A stretch of 64,000 nucleotides of DNA. Origin: Paratinospora sagittata (Eukaryota > Streptophyta > Magnoliopsida > Ranunculales > Menispermaceae). Positions 10,694 through 22,676 of the stretch are shown here, one piece after another. Made by a program: the position numbers and the translations under genes. The first letter of the stretch is position 1; every line of letters begins with the position of its first letter. Under the pieces are notes generated by a model, which was given only the letters and a program-made list of their open reading frames with translations, was not told the origin of the DNA and ran no database searches. Location of the stretch: positions 24,682,519 to 24,746,518 of the forward strand of contig CM069608.1 of assembly GCA_035771175.1 (NCBI GenBank), given 5' to 3'.

Positions 10694-12149
10694 GGATAAG
10701 TTGAGTTTTAGTAATTAGTTTGCATGTTAATTTGTTAGATTTTTAGGTTCATTTAGTTCGTTTTTAGGTGTTTTTGCACGATTAGTATAATTAGTTGTTT
10801 TAGATGCATTTAGGTTTTATCTTAGGTTTTAATCGATTTTAATCATTAATAAATGACTTTTTGATACATATGAATATCATAGAAGTCATATGTTTTGAGT
10901 ACATTTCATTATAGTTAATACTTTGATTAATTGCATAGAATTTACAATTGTTTATACTTTGTTTTGTAGGTAAATAGAGAGCTTAAAAGTGGGTTGAAAC
11001 AAGGTTCAAATGGTTTTCAAAAGAAGTCAAGAACATGTGCAAGAAGTGTGCAAAAAGTGGAGAAATCGGCTAAGTCCACAAACCACCACCACCCAACACC
11101 TGAGGCTGGGCGCCGCGACGCTAGTAACCTAGAATTACGGGATTGCATTTTTTTGGCAAGTTTGGAAGCCCTTTTTTGTCTTTTCACTCATGGATGTATG
11201 TAGCTCGTTTTAGGGTTTGTTTAGAGGATATCTTTCATTCTAGTAGAATTAGATAGCAACAAATTAAGGTTAGGGTTAAGAAAAGGAGGCAAGAGAAGAA
11301 TACAAGGATGGAAGAGTTGCAGGTTCAAGCTTGAAGAAGAAGGGGGTTTTCTATACTTTTATTTCAATTAGAACTTGTGTTTTATGATTTCTTCTTTTAA
11401 TATCTCTCTTGTACTCATGTATTTGAATATGAGCTAAACATTTGATCTAGTGGTTTAATTGATCTATGTTGATTTTATGGTTTGATTATTATTTGTATGT
11501 TCTTGATTGATAATGTGGGTTTATTTGCAATTTCCAACTCTTAATGCTTTCCACATTTTGGATGACCTTAGATTTGATATCTATCACTTGGAAAAGGGGA
11601 TATTGAATTGGATTGGGGAAATTGCAACCTAGGGTTATTGTATCGTGTTGGAAATCATTCAAAAATAAGTCCCAAATCTTAATGCATGTTTAATTCATTA
11701 GTTTATCACTTGAGAAAGGGAATTAATCTGTTGAGCATAGATAATTGAACTATCACTTGGAAGAGGGGTTTAATTGAATTAGATCTATGATTTATAAATC
11801 TATGAATTAGTCGTTTACATGACATTTTGAAAACCATAAGTGAAGACATAGTGATATTAATCCTCTAGAGTTTTTAATCATTGATTTTCTCTATTTTCTA
11901 TCCAAATTACATCGTTTAGTTTTAATTGTTGCTTATTTTACTTTTAGTACTCAATTCATCAAATATTGTTTATTTTATTTTTAGTACTCAATTCATCAAA
12001 TATTGATCATCTAGATAAAACTTAGAGTTAGCATAATTTCGGGTATTAAAACATAGTTTTGCTAATCCTTGAGGACGATAACCCGGTATTCACTGGTATA
12101 TATTATAACTTGATATTCGTACACTTGCGAATTGAAATTTATCGCATCA
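10694..12149 (+). repeat. 5' LTR of Athila-like element (1,456 bp)
   Basis: The start aligns with TGATAAGTTGAG of the 3' copy at 21332 (here the first T is G) and the end is ATCGCATCA, giving TGAT...ATCA termini. The first ~270 bp (10694-10963) are also the first part of every satellite unit; the rest is unique in this window. Confidence 0.88.
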
Positions 12150-12155
12150 AGTTTT

Positions 12156-12175
12156 TGGTGTAGTTGCCAGGGATT
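12156..12175 (+). other. Primer binding site, tRNA-Asp type, decayed
   Basis: TGGTGTAGTTGCCAGGGATT follows the LTR end by six bases. Athila-branch elements use TGGCGCCGTTGCCGGGG, complementary to tRNA-Asp. The changes here (CGCC to TGTA, G to A) are mostly C-to-T type. Confidence 0.82.
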
Positions 12176-12296
12176 GGCTTAATTCTATCATTTTAGTACC
12201 GATACCAAGTAACTCTAGTCTTAATCTAGGATATTTACCTTTTATTTGTTATTTTCTGATTTTTATTGTCTTTTCTTGTTAGAGTGTGATTGGTTG

Positions 12297-13560
12297 ATGC
12301 GAAGGACTCAAAGTGTTAAACTTGTGCCTCTTGACCCCGAAATTGAAAGAACTATTGGGAGGTTGAGAAGATACCAAAGAGTTGAAGAGCCAGCCATGGC
12401 AAAAGGGAATGATCAATTGCCATTGAGAGATTATTTCAAGCCCGTGGTGAACAACAATTTCTCAGGCATTACAAGACTACCCATAAATGCCAACAATTTT
12501 GAATTAAAGCCTTCCTTGATCACAATGGTACAACAACACCAGTTTGGTGAAGTACCTCAAGAAGATCCAACGGTCCACATCAACACTTTTTTAGAGATGT
12601 GTGACACAGTGAAAATAAACAAGGTCATGGAAAAGCAAATAAGACTGAGATTGTTCTTATTTTCATTAAGGGAAAAAACAAGATCATGGCTCCAATCTCT
12701 ACTACCTGGGAACATTACCACATGGGAGGAGATGCTCCAAAAGTTTCTTCAGAAATTCTTCACACCTGCAAGGACATCACAGCTGAGAGCAGAGATCAGT
12801 CAATCCAGACAATTGGAGCCTGAATTGTTTTATGAGGCTTGGGAAAGATTTAAAGACCTACTGAGAAGATGTCCTCAACAAGGGTACCAAGAGTGGTTGT
12901 AGATTCAGATGTTTTACAATGCCATGACCTTATCTACAAGGTCATTAATTGATGTTGCAACAGGAGGAACACTATTGGGGAAGACAACGAATGAAGCCTT
13001 GATGTTGATTGAAAAGATGGCTTCCAATACATATGAGCATGCAGTGAGAGGGTACTAATCAAAAAAGTGGCTGGTTTACATGAGGTTGATCAAATGATCT
13101 CATTATTTGCACAAATGGCTAGTATGTTGCATCGCATGGCAGCTTTATCTGAGAAGGTTTCCACTCTACAAGGAAGCCATTCATCTTACGTAACATCCAT
13201 TGCAGTAGCAAGTTCAATTCCCCAAGGTTTTGGTGGTCAAAAAGAGCAAGTAAAGTTTGAGAACAACAGATTGTACAACTGTAGAAGCAACCAAGACAAC
13301 TACAGAGGGAACCAAGGCGGCACTCAAGTGCCAAATCTGTACCATCTGGGGGCTAACAATCATGAAAATTTTTCCTACTCTAATAATAGAAATGTGTTGC
13401 AACCACCGGTGTTCAATTCACAAGTACCAGAGAAGAAGTCTCCACTTGAAGACATTTTGGCCAAGTTCATTGGAGAGACATCCAACAAGTTTGAGAAGAT
13501 TGAGTCTAGGATTAACGAGAGACATCCAACAAGTTTGAGAAGACTGAGTCTAGGATTAAC
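12297..13560 (+). pseudogene. gag: gag of Athila-like element, broken
   Basis: The likely start is ATG 12297 (MRRTQSV). The central retrotransposon gag domain is clear (WLQSLLPGNITTWEEMLQKFLQKFF, then SQLRAEI and LYEAWERFKDLL-type helices). TAG 12900-12902 interrupts it, the same frame continues to about 13055, and a frame change leads into 13067-13470. A 44-bp tandem duplication (13473-13516 / 13517-13560) then shifts the frame again. The protein would form the particle; no zinc knuckle is evident, as is common in this branch. Confidence 0.85.
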
Positions 13561-14892
13561 AACATTGAGACTTATATGGGCAACATGTCTGCTTCAATCA
13601 AGAACTTGGAAGTACAAATTGGGCAGATTGTGTTCTCAATCAATGGCCAACAAAGAAGCTCCTTCCCAAGCGACACAAAGGTGAACCCAAAGGAACAGTG
13701 TAAGGCTATCAAATTGAGAAGTGGAAAAGAAGTAGAAAGTGATCCTTTACCAACAAATGTAAAGCCTACCACTTCTTCATCATCCAGTCCATCACCATCT
13801 TCACATACCCAAGAAGAAGTTGAAGAGGAAAGTCTACAGAAAGGCAAAGGAGTTGCTAATGAGAAGGAAAAAAAGCGAAGAAAGATGACTATGTACCGGG
13901 TCGTATCACATTTTCAGACAATTCGCCTATTCCTAAGAACCCCATTCAATATCCTCAACGTTTTGCAAAGAAAAAGCTTGATGAATAGTTTGCAAAAATT
14001 TTGGATATTTTTAAGAAGATTCACGTCAACACTCCTTTTGCAGATGCCCAACTATGCCAAGTTCATAAAGGACGTGATGTCTAAGAAGAGGAAGCTAGAG
14101 GAGTTTGAAACTGTCAAATTCACTGAGGAGTGCAGTGCCATTTTGCAGAAGAAGTTGCCCTAGAAGCTCAAAGATCCATAGAGTTTTACTATTCCTTGTG
14201 TAATTGGTACTTCTTCTTTTGATAAAGTTTTGGGTGATCTTGGTGCTAGCATTAACTTAATGCCCTTGTCTGTTTTTGGGAAGCTTGGGTTGGGGGAAGT
14301 AAAGCCTACCACAATATTATTGCAATTGTCAGATCGATTTATCACATATCCAAGAGGCATTATTGAAGATGTATTGGTGAAAATGGACAAGTTTATCTTT
14401 CTCGTTGATTTTGTAGTACTGGATATGGAAGAAGATGATGAGATTCCACTCATTCTTGGAAGACCTTTCCTTACTACTGGTCGGGCCTTAATTGATGTGC
14501 ATAAGGGAGAACTCACTTTGAGAGTTAATGATGAAGAGGTTGTCTTCAATATCTACAAATCTTTGCAATTTCCAACAGAAAAGAGCTCATGTTATAGAGT
14601 GGACATTGTTGAGAGATGTATTCAAAAGGTACGAATGGAGACATCACTAGTAGACCCCTTGGAGAGATGTTTGGTGCATTCACTAGTAGATGGGACAGAT
14701 GATTGTGTTGAAGAAAAACAGATCATAATGGCTTTGGATTCGAAAATAGTTCAGTCTTCTCAAGCTAAGTTTGAAAATATCAGTGTTGCATCTTCATATT
14801 CTATTGAGTCAAGTGCCTCCAAGCCAGAGTTAAAGCCTCTTCCAGATCATCTCAGATATGCTTTTCTGGGCAAGAATGATGAATTCCAGTGA
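13561..14892 (+). pseudogene. pol: Gag end and aspartic protease of Athila-like element
   Basis: After the 44-bp duplication the frame carries a Ser-rich linker (about 13770-13810) and a Lys-rich part, then stops at 14161-14163 and near 14178. The protease follows in the same frame: active-site DLGAS near 14239, PRGIIEDVLV, and the flap-side ILGRPFL near 14455. The frame ends at TGA 14890-14892, where a small frameshift separates it from RT. The protease would cut Gag-Pol. Confidence 0.85.
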
Positions 14893-15995
14893 TCATTTCA
14901 TCCATCTTGTCTAATGTTCAAGAGGAAAAGTTGCTGAGGATCCTAAGGGAGCACAAATCCGCTATTTGGGGGACAATTGTAGACATAAAGAGGATCAGTC
15001 CATCTACTTGCATGCACAAGATGCTCATGGACGGCTCATACAAGCCCACAGTGGAACATCAGAGGAGGTTGAATCCTGCAATGAAAGAAGTGGTCAAGGC
15101 TGAGATTCTGAAATGGCTCAAGGCAGGTATCATTTATGTCATATCTCATTCATTATGGGTAAGCCCTATACATGTTGTACCTAAAAAATGAGGTATCACA
15201 TTGATCAAGAATGAAAAAGATGAAATGATCTCCTCACGTACAGTTACTGGTTGGAGGGTGTGCATCGATTATAGAAAGTTAAATAAGGCCACCATAAAAG
15301 ATCATTTTCCATTGCCCTTCATTGATTAAATGTTGGACCGTTTGATAGGGTTTGAGTACTATTGTTTCCTTGATGGATATTCTGGGTATAATCAGATTGT
15401 CATTGCTTCAGAGGGCCAAAAGAAGACTACATTCACATGTCCCTATGACACTTTTGCCTTTAGGAGGATGTCCTTTGGGTTGTGCAATGCTCCAGCCACT
15501 TTTCAGAGATGCATGATGGCCATATTTGCTGACTTTATTGAGGAAGTGATGGAGGTCTTCATGGATGATTTCTCTATTTTTGGGTCTTCTTTTGATCATT
15601 GTTGGAAGAATCTTTCACTTGTGTTACAAAGATGTGAGGAGAAGAACCTTGTTCTCAATTGGGAGAAGTGTCATTTTATGGTACAAGAAGGAATAGTTTT
15701 GGGACATCGAGTTTCTTCCAAAGAGTTGGAGGTCGACAAAGCTAAGATTGTGGCAATTGAGAAACTTATGGATCTAACCAATGTCAAGGGTATAAGAAGT
15801 TTTCTTGGACATGCTGGATTTTACATACGGTTTATTAAGGACTTCTCCAAGATTACTAAGCCTTTTTGTAATCTCTTGGAGAAGAATGTGCAATTTATCT
15901 TTGATGAAGCATGTATACGAGCTTTTGATAACTTGAAGAAAACACTAATTTCAGCTCCCATCATGATAGTGCCCAATTGGACAGAGCCAGTCTAG
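14893..15995 (+). pseudogene. pol: Reverse transcriptase of Athila-like element
   Basis: One frame (from 14889) covers the RT domain with stops at 15189-15191 and 15327-15329, and TAG at 15993-15995. Visible motifs: [49 protein letters not shown], and the catalytic VFMDDFSIFG (Asp codons 15564-15569, intact), then [17 protein letters not shown] of the connection region. The catalytic pair survives but the stops remove function. Confidence 0.9.
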
Positions 15996-16583
15996 TTAAT
16001 GTGTGATGCCGGTGATTATGCAATTGGAGTTGTGTTGAGTCAGAAAAGAGATAAGATCTTCAAAGCCATATACTATGCCAGTAGAACTTTGGATGGGGCC
16101 CAAAGAAATTACACCACCACAAAAAAAGAATTATTGCCAGTGGTCTTTTCTTGTGATAAGTTCAGGCCTTATCTTGTTGGTTCTAAGGTCATTATGTACA
16201 CAAATCCTGCAACCATTCGTTATCTTTTTGCTAAGAAGGATGCCAAGCCCAGGTTGATTAGATGGATTATCTTCTTTCAAGAGTTTGATCTTGATATCAA
16301 GGATAAGAAAGGAAGTGAGAATGTGGTAGTTGATCACCTTGCTAGGGTACAAACACAAGCAAAAGATGATGTGGGGCTTATTCAAGAAGCATTTCCTGAT
16401 GAAAAGTTGTATTCCTTGAGTGAGAAGCTTCCTTGGTATGCAGATTTGGTCAATTTTGTGGCTAGTGGCATTTTACTGCCAGACATCTCCTCAGCTCAGA
16501 AGAAAAAGTTCCTCCATAATGCTAGATTTTATATGTGGGATGAGCCATTCTTATACAAGAGGTGCAATGATCAAATAATCTGA
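15996..16583 (+). pseudogene. pol: RNase H of Athila-like element
   Basis: Same frame as RT. It starts with CDAGDYAIGVVLSQ and continues ASRTLDGAQRNYTTTKKELL. The third acidic site, normally the Asp in a YTDHA-type motif, reads YTNPA here (Asn codon 16203-16205). The last Asp motif, VVVDHLAR, is kept. It ends in TGA 16581-16583, probably from CGA. Loss of the metal-binding Asp would inactivate the enzyme independently of the stops. Confidence 0.88.
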
Positions 16584-17743
16584 AGATGGGTGCCAGAAAG
16601 TGAAGTTCATGCCATCCTCAGAGATTGTCACTCTTCCTTGTATGGTAGTCATTTTGGTCACCAAAGAACTGCTTACAAAGTCTTGCAAAGTGGGTTTTAT
16701 TTGCCAACCTTGTTCAAGGATAGTTATGGGATTGTGAAGTCACGTGATAGGAGCCAAAGAAAAGGGAATATTTCCAAACGTGATGAGATGCCCATGAAGA
16801 CTTTTGTTGAGGTTGAATTATTTGATGTGTGGGGCATTGATTTCATTGGACCATTCCCATCCTCCAATGGAAAGCTATATATTTTGTTGGAGGTTGATTA
16901 TGTGTCAAAATGGGTTGAATCCATTGTTACTACCACAAATGATGCTCGAGTTGTATTGAAATTCCTTCGGAAGAATATTTTCACAAGATTTGGTACTCCA
17001 AGAGCCATCATAAGTGATGAAGGCTCCCACTTTTGCAACAAGCTTTTTAAGGCTCTACTTTCCAAGTATGGAGTGAAGCATAAAGTCGCTTTGGCCTATC
17101 ATCTACATTCTAATGGGCAAGCCGAGGTCTCCAACTTGGAAGTGAAAAGAATTTTGGAGAAGATTGTGAGCACTAATAGGAAAGATTGGGCATTGAAGCT
17201 TGATGATGCTTTGTGGTTTACCGCACCGCCTACAAAACATCTATTGGAATGTCTCCGTATAAACTTATCTTTGGCAAGTCTTGTCATTTACCATGTGAGT
17301 TGGAGCATCGAGCTTATTGGGCAATAAGGAAATTGAATTTTGATATGAAGGCTTGTGGAGAGCAAAGGCTGCTTCAACTCAATGAAATGGAAGAGTTTAG
17401 ACAAGATGCCTTTGAGAATGCTAACATCTACAAGGAGAGAACCAAGGGTTGGCATAACAAGCATTTGTTGAAGAAAAAGTTTCTTCTGGGGCAACAAGTC
17501 CTCCTTTACAATTCAAGACTAAGACTCTTTCTAGGAATGTTTAAGTCTAGGTGGTTCAGGCCATTTCTTGTCACACAATTTTTCCCTTATGGAGCGGTAG
17601 AGTTACAACGCCAAGAAGGTAGAAGTTTGTTTCAAGTAAACGGGCAAATGGTGCAGCACTACCATGGAGCATTTGATCCAAGCAAGGAAAAAGCTACCCC
17701 CTTCATCAACCATCTTGAGCAAGAAAAGAGAAAGACTAGGTAA
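16584..17743 (+). pseudogene. pol: Integrase of Athila-like element
   Basis: The zinc-finger histidines are present (HSSLYGSHFGHQRTAYK), but both cysteines are changed: the usual CDRCQR-type motif reads RDRSQR (codons 16743-16745 and 16752-16754). The core keeps D (GIDFIGPF), D (ISDEGSHF) and E (GQAEVSN). A frame change near 17215-17222 splits the core from the C-terminal part (17213-17743), which contains [11 protein letters not shown] and ends at TAG. It would have inserted the element's DNA. Confidence 0.88.
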
Positions 17744-19026
17744 AGACTATAAAGAAGTGCTTGTTGGGAGGCAACCCAACCGAATTTTAGTTTTTATGTT
17801 TTATTTTCATTTTAGTCATTGTAGTATAGATTTTGAGTTTTTACTTTCCACTAATGACATTCTTTTTTGTCCCTTTCACGTTTTGATTCAAGTTTGGGGG
17901 TCCTTGGTGTTACTAAGAAAAAGAGAAGAATTTTAGAGCCTTCTACCCTCGTGGGTTAGGGAGTATCGTTACCCTTCTCTTTATGTGAATATTTTTGCAT
18001 TGAGGACAATGCCAACTTTAAGTTTGGGGGGGAGTTTGAATTCTTGGTGTCTTTAGTGTAAATTTTTAAAATTTTTGTGAAAATTTTTGTTTTCCATGCA
18101 TTTTGATCAATGAATAATTCCATATTCCATTATGAGTTTGATTTGATTTGATCATGTATGGATGATCTAGGATAGGATTTGAACTCATTTTTTAGTATAA
18201 CCCTTGGAAAACTAGATTGTACTCTTTAGTCTGTATACTTGATCTACTTTGCCATGTTTATTGAACATTCTCGTTGACTTTTGAGCATTAAATTAGGATC
18301 ATGAGTTCCACTTGTTTGCTTAAATCAAGATTATGCAAGTTAAGTACCTTTAGATCTCATTTTTAAACTGAACTCTAGAACTTGTTTGATCACTTCATGA
18401 GGAGAGGTCCTAGAAATCACACTACGAGAGATATGATTTAGGCGATTTTCTGGATAGATTGAGCCATAAAGCACCTAGCTATTATATTACCCCTAGTCAT
18501 CCTATTTTAAGTCATTTACCCTGTTTATTGTCACCAAAATTGATTAGCCAAGGCCTTTGATTGAATTTTTCTTGTTTTTACCTAAGCACTCTAAACTCTT
18601 TGAAAAATGTGGGTTGTGTTTGTTTTGGGTATTTTTGCATGGGAAAGTATGAGAATATGGGCATGGAAAAGAAAAAGAATATGGATGAGAAGGTGATGAG
18701 AAAAGGTTCAAAATGTGTGTTTCATGCGGAAAAGAAAAAGAAAAAGATGAAGAATGAAAAGAAAAGAAAGAAAAGAAAATTCAAGTTTCTTCATCTATGT
18801 ATGGAAGTGACATAAGTTGGCAGTGTATATGTGGGTAATGTGAATAAAAAATGTGAAAAATCTTGGTTGGGTAATGTTTGGTTTTGGTTCATGTGTAAGG
18901 TATGGGATGTGTGCAAAAATTGTTGATGTAACAACGATGTTTTGGGTGTATTAAGCTTCATTTTATCCACTTTGACATACCCTTAGCCCTAGCCTTACAT
19001 TACAAGTTATTTAAAGACCTATTGAT
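17744..19026 (+). other. 3' region of Athila-like element: hairpin and inner polypurine tract
   Basis: TTGGGAGGCAACCCAA at 17764-17779 is a short inverted repeat that follows integrase in many Athila elements. AAGTTTGGGGGGGAG at about 18020-18034 is an internal polypurine tract of the kind seen in this branch. An A/G-rich stretch lies at 18649-18785. The env-like frame some Athila elements carry is not recognisable. Confidence 0.75.
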
Positions 19027-19031
19027 CTTGA

Positions 19032-20940
19032 TGTTGGCCCAAATATGTCCAAAAGGAAGGGGGTGAATTGGACACTTAGTAGATTTTAACCTTTCTTTAA
19101 ATTGTGCGGAATAATGAAAGCAGATTAAACCGTATGGCAATGAGATACAGTAAATGTAAATGAGACAATGCAAGCAGGATATATAGTGGTTCGGCTGCGC
19201 CTACATCCACTACCTAACCTCCTCAGTTAGGATTTGTTCAAACTCCACTATGGACCTTCTAACAGGTGAAGATCAAACCAGAACACTTTCTCTACTTACA
19301 GGTGAGAGAGAACCTATTCTTAACTTACTTGTGTGAGAAGACCGCTTACAACTTTGAGCAACACTTGTTCTGACTCAGTGACTTACCCGTCACTACAATA
19401 TGATTACAAAATGAGATATGATTCCCTTTACTCAGAATCAAAGTAATACTTACAACGCTTTGGATTGAACCTTCTATTACCACAGATTCAGCGAAATATG
19501 TATGATGAAGTTTATTCTAAAAACAGGTGCAAATAGCTTTTGTCTTCATTAATGGGTTTTTGAAATAATGAAGAAGAGGATTGATCAACCCAGAAGACTT
19601 GAAGTTTTTCTTTCAAAATATCATAAGATTAAACACAAGTGAAAGAAGACTAACTTTCAAAAAGTGTTTTGGCGAAAACGAAAACTGTCAATACGTTTTG
19701 AATGAATATTAGTTTCGTATTTCATTTGTTCATTTTTCTACTCTCAGGCAGCACGTATATATAGGAATAACAGAGGCGCAATGGACTTGGTAATTTTGGC
19801 GCTCTAAGTTATTTCAAATATAACGTTAACATTCTTTCCAGAAATGGATTGATTCAGCTTAATGCATATTACGGCGATAGCACCTGAATCATCTGATCCT
19901 TCCATGAAAGACGAATGTTCTGACAAAGTTTTAGAACATTTTAAAAAGTTCTGAAAAGTAGTTGTACGATTCTGAAAAGTATTCGTACATTTCTGAAAAG
20001 GGTTAACAGAAATGGCAGTAATGTCAGAACAACAAAAAAACTCATAGACCATCAGCGTCCTACCAAACAATGAAGTGAGGGCGCTACTAAGTAGTAAGCG
20101 TCCTGACTTGCTTTGACAATTAAAAAACTTAAAGCATGAGGTCGTTACTTCGCAGTAAGTGTCCTGCTTTGTTTTAAAATGTAAAACATATGAGGGCGCT
20201 ACTCAAGAGTAAGCGTCCTGATCTATTAAAAACAGTTTTAAATCAATGTTTAAGCGCGCTGACGGACGGTGAGCGTCCTGAAAGTTATTTAAGTTGATTC
20301 TAAAGATAAGAGCGCTCCTACACAAGTAGCGTCTTGATAATTCATTCAACTTATAACTTATCAGCGTCCATAAAGATAGAAATCACTTACAGATAAAAGA
20401 AAATCTTTCAGCGAGCTGAAACTAAGTCAGCGTCCTGACATTCTCAAAGGTTGATAAGCGAAAGGTCACTACTAACAAGTAAGCGTCCTTATTAATCAGA
20501 TCAATTCAACCTTGAGCGTCCTAACATTTTATCAGCATCCTGAGGGCGCCACTAAAAATTAACGTCTTGAAAGACTTTATAAAAGTAATTTTTGATTTCT
20601 CGATTAAAACACAATAAAACATAAAGTAACCAAATTAAATACATGCAACCAATTGATTAAAACATGCAAGCACGCATATTGCTAAATCACATGGCATAGA
20701 AGGTCCTACAACCTATCATAATCTAATCATACAAATAAACATCTTCAAACGATCATGGTCTTTTAGAAGATCTTTTAATACGTTCGCCATACATCATTGA
20801 ATCTTTGATACCTTCAAGTAAGATTAGATATGCCATATGTACAGTAATATCATGAACAAAATGTAGTTTTGTAATCATCAAAATCTTTCATAATAGGGAC
20901 ATATATTCTCGTAAGGGACATGAGGATAATTGGTTCAACA
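19032..20940 (-). mobile_element. Copia-type solo LTR (1,909 bp) with 5-bp target duplication
   Basis: Read on the minus strand it starts TGTTGAACC and ends GGGCCAACA, and its 3' portion resembles the LTR at 8448-10454. CTTGA flanks it on both sides (19027-19031 and 20941-20945). It carries about ten GGACGCT/AGCGCCCTC boxes (20050-20580), including the best-preserved hairpin at 20078-20104. It sits in the 3' region of the Athila-like element, so it inserted after that element. Confidence 0.9.
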
Positions 20941-20945
20941 CTTGA

Positions 20946-21331
20946 TTGGTATGAAACCTACACTAGTGGCGAGAAGTGCGAAAAGCAAGCATAAGAAGTT
21001 CATGATTTGTTTTATGAGATCATATATCTATCTTGCTTGCATTGATCTATATGATTGATGAGTGGTCATGTGAATGATTTTTTTGTGCTTGGTTTTCAAT
21101 GAGGACTGAAAAGAAGACATGGTCTTGTAGGTTGAAATTCTAGACGACAAATTTAAACTTTCGAAGTTGTCCTTGTGTTATGCCTATAAAATTTGTGCTG
21201 TCTTTGAGAGCAATTGAATCCATTTTTGAAAATCAAACCCTTGTTCATCTTGGAATATGTGAGGAGTATCTTTGATCAACTTTCATTTTTCTCTTTGCTC
21301 GGGCCGATCAAAATCTAAGCTTGGAGGAATT
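20946..21331 (+). other. Last internal segment and polypurine tract of Athila-like element
   Basis: Non-coding. It ends in AAGCTTGGAGGAATT, the purine-rich tract directly before TGATAAG at 21332. No gene seen. Confidence 0.7.
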
Positions 21332-22676
21332 TGATAAGTTGAGCTTTAGTAGTTAGTTTGCATGTTAATTGTTAGATTTTTATGTTCATTTAGTTAGTTT
21401 TTAGGTGTTTTTGATTGATTCGTATACTTAGTTGTTTTAGACGCATTTAGGTTTTATCTTAGGTTTTAATCGGTTTTTATCATGAATAAATGACTTTTTG
21501 ATACATGTGAATATCATAGAAGTCATATGTTTTGATTACATTTAATTATAATTAATACTTTGATTAATTTCATAGAATTTACAATTGTTTATAATTTGTT
21601 CAAAAACTCCATCTTACTCTTTGAACTTTTTGAAATGACTTTTCAGGAACTTCAAAGTGTTTGAATCTTTGATGAAAATGAATTTGATTGATCGATTCAA
21701 ATGGTTTCGAATGAATTTGAAATTATAAATGATTTATATTTATTTGTTTTCATCCAAAGGGCACAAAGATTGATTTAATTCATCGAATTTCAAAATGGAA
21801 AAACAGTTGAAATTATGTCAAGTGTCGAGAAGGACGCTCAAGCAGTGACCAGTTCACTTAAATCAGGCCTACACTATAGGACGCTCCTATCGTTGTAGGA
21901 CGCTCGAGATTTCTGAAAAATCTTGGAGCACAGTCCAGAAGGACGCCACTATCTCTACAGGACGCTCAAGATTTTTAGGAAGTCTTGGAGCACATTTAGT
22001 TGGACGTTCATGATCAGTAGCGCCCTCTTGAAAATCCTTGATCACAATTCGTCTCTCGGGATGAACATCGTTCAAGACGTTATTGTTGCAATAAGACGCT
22101 CACATCAAATTGAACCTTCTGGGTTTCAACATTTTAGGATGCTCCTAGAGCAATAGGATGCTTGTGCTAACTGTCAAAAAAAATTTGTCTCTTCTGTGCA
22201 AAGTGTCATCTCTCTAAGACTATTATTTTTGTGTAAATGTTGTTTTGCCATAATTTCTTAACGTCTTTGTTAACTTCAGTTTGGTAAAAAAACTAATTCG
22301 TTGCACTTGAATTCCAAACGAAGCGATTAAGGTTTTTGGGAGATTGAAATCCTAAAACTCACTCTTATATATTTGCAATTTAAAGTCGTAGAAACATATA
22401 CGATTTGTGTGCTCAAAACTATTTGAAGTTTAGTCATTTTTCTCTTTGAAAAAGATTGAAATCTTTCATTCGTTTATCTGAACTGAAAGAGGCTTTTGGA
22501 TTTACTGCTCTTGATTTAATATTCATCTGAAAATTTAATTCCATTGCTGAATAATTTCTAAGTGAGGTTCAATACGCTCTGTAAGTTGTGCTTTTCATAT
22601 TGATTTTTTGTAAGAGAATCAAATCTATAAACCTGGAACTTCTGTTGTAAAGTAACGGTGAGTCACTGATAAGTTG
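21332..22676 (+). repeat. Satellite unit 1 (1,345 bp), complete
   Basis: The first ~269 bp match the start of the Athila-like LTR (10694-10963) and also act as the remnant 3' LTR of that element. The rest (from CTCCATCTTACTC) is satellite-specific and includes a GGACGCT-rich block at 21829-22160 and an AT-rich end. The next unit starts at 22677 with the same TGATAAGTTGAG. Confidence 0.9.

Larger units (their letters stand above)
10694..21331 (+). mobile_element. Athila-like Gypsy retrotransposon, degenerate
   Basis: Order: LTR (10694-12149), tRNA-Asp-type primer site, gag, protease, RT, RNase H, integrase, a long 3' non-coding region, polypurine tract, then only the first ~270 bp of a 3' LTR, fused to satellite at about 21600. 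Protein motifs (DLGASINLMP, VFMDDFSIFG, GQAEVSN) and the conserved post-integrase hairpin are those of the Athila branch. All frames are broken by stops and frameshifts. A Copia solo LTR is nested at 19032-20940. Confidence 0.9.

Noticed and set aside
18561..18815. Env-like frame of the Athila element
   Set aside because: Short, Lys-rich product of an A/G-rich tract with no signal peptide or membrane segment.
21923..22156. A 77-codon frame conserved between two satellite units (also 25497-25730)
   Set aside because: It has no ATG, is broken in other units and lies in the GGACGCT block; similarity follows from the repeat itself.
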